DNA from: Ignavibacteria bacterium
GTDB taxonomy: Bacteria; Bacteroidota; Ignavibacteria; UBA10030; UBA6906
DNA: 5,845 bases
Assembly (NCBI GenBank): GCA_029859455.1
Contig: JAOUDE010000171.1
Location: forward strand, 1 to 5,845
Direction: 5' to 3'
Shown here: one piece after another, positions 4,542 to 5,845 of the stretch
Numbering within the stretch: position 1 is the stretch's first letter
Layout: every line of letters starts with the position of its first letter
Notes under the pieces: generated by a model
What the model saw: only the letters and a program-made list of their open reading frames with translations
Database searches by the model: none
Told to the model about the DNA's origin: nothing
Program-made: the position numbers and the translations under genes

Positions 4542-5845
4542 ATGCGACGCATTCTCACCTGCTTTTCATTCGCAGTTGTTTATTCGGTGGCCCTCCAGGC
4601 GCAGGATCCGGTTCCCCCGCCGGAGACACTCGAGGGTGCCTTCAAACCCCAGAAGCACTATTCGCCGTACGCCGGACGGAACTTTCCGACGAACGTGTAC
4701 TGGGGAGACACACACCTCCACACAGGAATGTCGATGGATGCCGGCGCATTTGGGGCCCGGCTTACGCCGGAGGATGCATACCGGTTCGCCCGCGGTGAGG
4801 AACTGACCTCTTCTACTGGCCAGCGGGTCCGGCTGAGTCGTCCGCTCGATTTTCTTGCTGTGGCGGACCATTCGGACAACATGGGGTTCTTCCCTCGTTT
4901 GTTCTCTGGTGATCCGGAGATGCTGGCCGATCCGACCGGCAAAAGATGGTATGATATGGTTCAGGCGGGGGGACAGAAGGGTGTCAAGGCGGCAGTTGAG
5001 ATCATAGTCGCCTTTTCCCAGGGTCAGTTCCCACCCACCCTGCAATCGCTGCCGGGCAGTGCTGCATACCGGTCAGCCTGGGAGGAAACAATCGATGCAG
5101 CGGAGAAATACAACGAGCCGGGACGGTTTACCGCTTTCATCGGTTATGAGTGGACATCCAACACCGGAGGGAACAATCTTCACCGGGTCGTCCTCTTCCG
5201 CGATGGCAAACAGCGGGCGTCGCTTGTCGAACCGTATACGACATTGAAGCCACTCGGGAGTGACAACCCGCGCGATCTCTGGAAACAGCTCCAGGCGTAT
5301 GAGGACAAAAGCGGAGGGCAGGTTCTCGCGATCGGCCATAATGGCAACCTCAGCAACGGGATCATGTTTCCGATCGTCGATCCGCCGACCGGCAGGGGGT
5401 TCGACCGTGCGTACGCCGAAACGAGGATGAAATGGGAACCGCTGTATGAGATTACCCAGATCAAGGGGGACGGCGAAACACATCCCCTTCTTTCGCCGAA
5501 CGATGAGTTCGCGGATTACGAAAGATGGGATCAGGGCAACCTCGACCTGAGCGTCCTGAAGAAAAACGAAATGCTTCAGTATGAGTACGGCCGGAGGGCT
5601 CTGCAGACCGGACTTCAGCTGGAACAACAGACCGGAGCAAACCCTTACAAGTTTGGCTTCATTGGATCGACCGATTCTCACACCGGACTGGCGACCGCTG
5701 AGGAAGAAAACTTCTTCGGCAAGCATTCCGGCGCGGAGCCGGGGCCGAAGCGGTGGGAGCACCCGATGGCAAAAATCGGAGATGCTGAATACACCGGTTG
5801 GGGGATGGTTGCGTCGGGCTATGCGGCTGTATGGGCCCGGGAGAA
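4542..5845 (+). CDS. Exported DUF3604 protein, putative PHP-like metal-dependent hydrolase (3' end outside window)
   Basis: The frame stays open from ATG 4542 to the window edge, giving 434 residues; family members I recall are about 600-700, so roughly a third is missing. Residues 1-20 look like a signal peptide (RRILTCFSFAVVYSVALQA, cut before Q21), placing the enzyme in the periplasm or outside. Metal-ligand motifs appear in the order seen in PHP-type phosphoesterases: GDTHLHTG (55-62, H58 and H60), ADHSD (108-112), IGYEW (199-203, E202), GHNGNLSNG (264-272, H265) and GSTDSHTG (374-381, D377 and H379). These would bind two or three metal ions and suggest hydrolysis of a phosphoester or similar bond. 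The true substrate of DUF3604 proteins is not known to me. It follows the barrel gene by 60 bp and is probably cotranscribed with it. Family assignment is strong, activity is inferred. Confidence 0.88.
   Translation, partial: MRRILTCFSFAVVYSVALQAQDPVPPPETLEGAFKPQKHYSPYAGRNFPTNVYWGDTHLHTGMSMDAGAFGARLTPEDAYRFARGEELTSSTGQRVRLSRPLDFLAVADHSDNMGFFPRLFSGDPEMLADPTGKRWYDMVQAGGQKGVKAAVEIIVAFSQGQFPPTLQSLPGSAAYRSAWEETIDAAEKYNEPGRFTAFIGYEWTSNTGGNNLHRVVLFRDGKQRASLVEPYTTLKPLGSDNPRDLWKQLQAYEDKSGGQVLAIGHNGNLSNGIMFPIVDPPTGRGFDRAYAETRMKWEPLYEITQIKGDGETHPLLSPNDEFADYERWDQGNLDLSVLKKNEMLQYEYGRRALQTGLQLEQQTGANPYKFGFIGSTDSHTGLATAEEENFFGKHSGAEPGPKRWEHPMAKIGDAEYTGWGMVASGYAAVWARE

Noticed and set aside
4542..4605. Lipoprotein signal reading of the DUF3604 N-terminus (LTC at residues 5-7)
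   Set aside because: The cysteine comes before the hydrophobic segment, too early for a lipobox; an ordinary signal peptide ending in LQA fits better.
5073..5762. 229-codon open frame on the minus strand opposite the DUF3604 gene
   Set aside because: The plus-strand frame holds clear family motifs throughout; the antisense frame shows none and fits a complementary-strand shadow.

Overview
The window reads as a chromosomal segment of a Gram-negative bacterium. It encodes a predicted outer-membrane beta-barrel, several exported or membrane proteins with ordinary signal peptides, and starts mostly preceded by GGAGG-like ribosome binding sites. The DNA is moderately GC-rich by eye. A plant/spirochaete-type phosphofructokinase and a 67-residue membrane protein of a type I associate with Bacteroidota/Ignavibacteriota-like bacteria hint at the FCB group, but this placement is weak. 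I see no insertion sequence, tRNA, rRNA, CRISPR array or integrase.

Layout. Bases 1-623 hold the C-terminal part of an ATP-dependent 6-phosphofructokinase on the + strand. It converges, 16 bp stop to stop, with a minus-strand six-segment K+ channel-like protein (640-1296). An 82-bp divergent intergenic region follows. From 1379 to the right edge every gene is on the + strand: a membrane-anchored parvulin-type peptidyl-prolyl isomerase (1379-2212), a long HupE/UreJ-type membrane protein (2223-3248), a 67-residue membrane protein (3342-3545), an exported beta-barrel protein (3678-4481), and a DUF3604 protein with PHP-like metal-binding motifs (from 4542, cut by the window edge).

How the genes may work together. 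The parvulin and HupE genes are coupled, either by a 10-bp gap or by an overlap if a TTG start is used, and almost certainly share a transcript. The next three genes lie 60-132 bp apart with their own ribosome binding sites, so they may be one operon or two. Together the five encode a periplasmic folding factor, a metal-transporter-like inner-membrane protein, a small inner-membrane protein, an outer-membrane channel candidate and an exported metal-dependent hydrolase candidate. A plausible but unproven reading is a cell-envelope uptake or degradation module in which the barrel admits a substrate, the DUF3604 protein hydrolyses it in the periplasm, and HupE supplies or salvages the metal. The phosphofructokinase and the K+ channel look like unrelated housekeeping neighbours.

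The strongest candidate for something undescribed is this five-gene envelope cassette, because the DUF3604 reaction and the roles of the barrel and the small protein are unknown to me.
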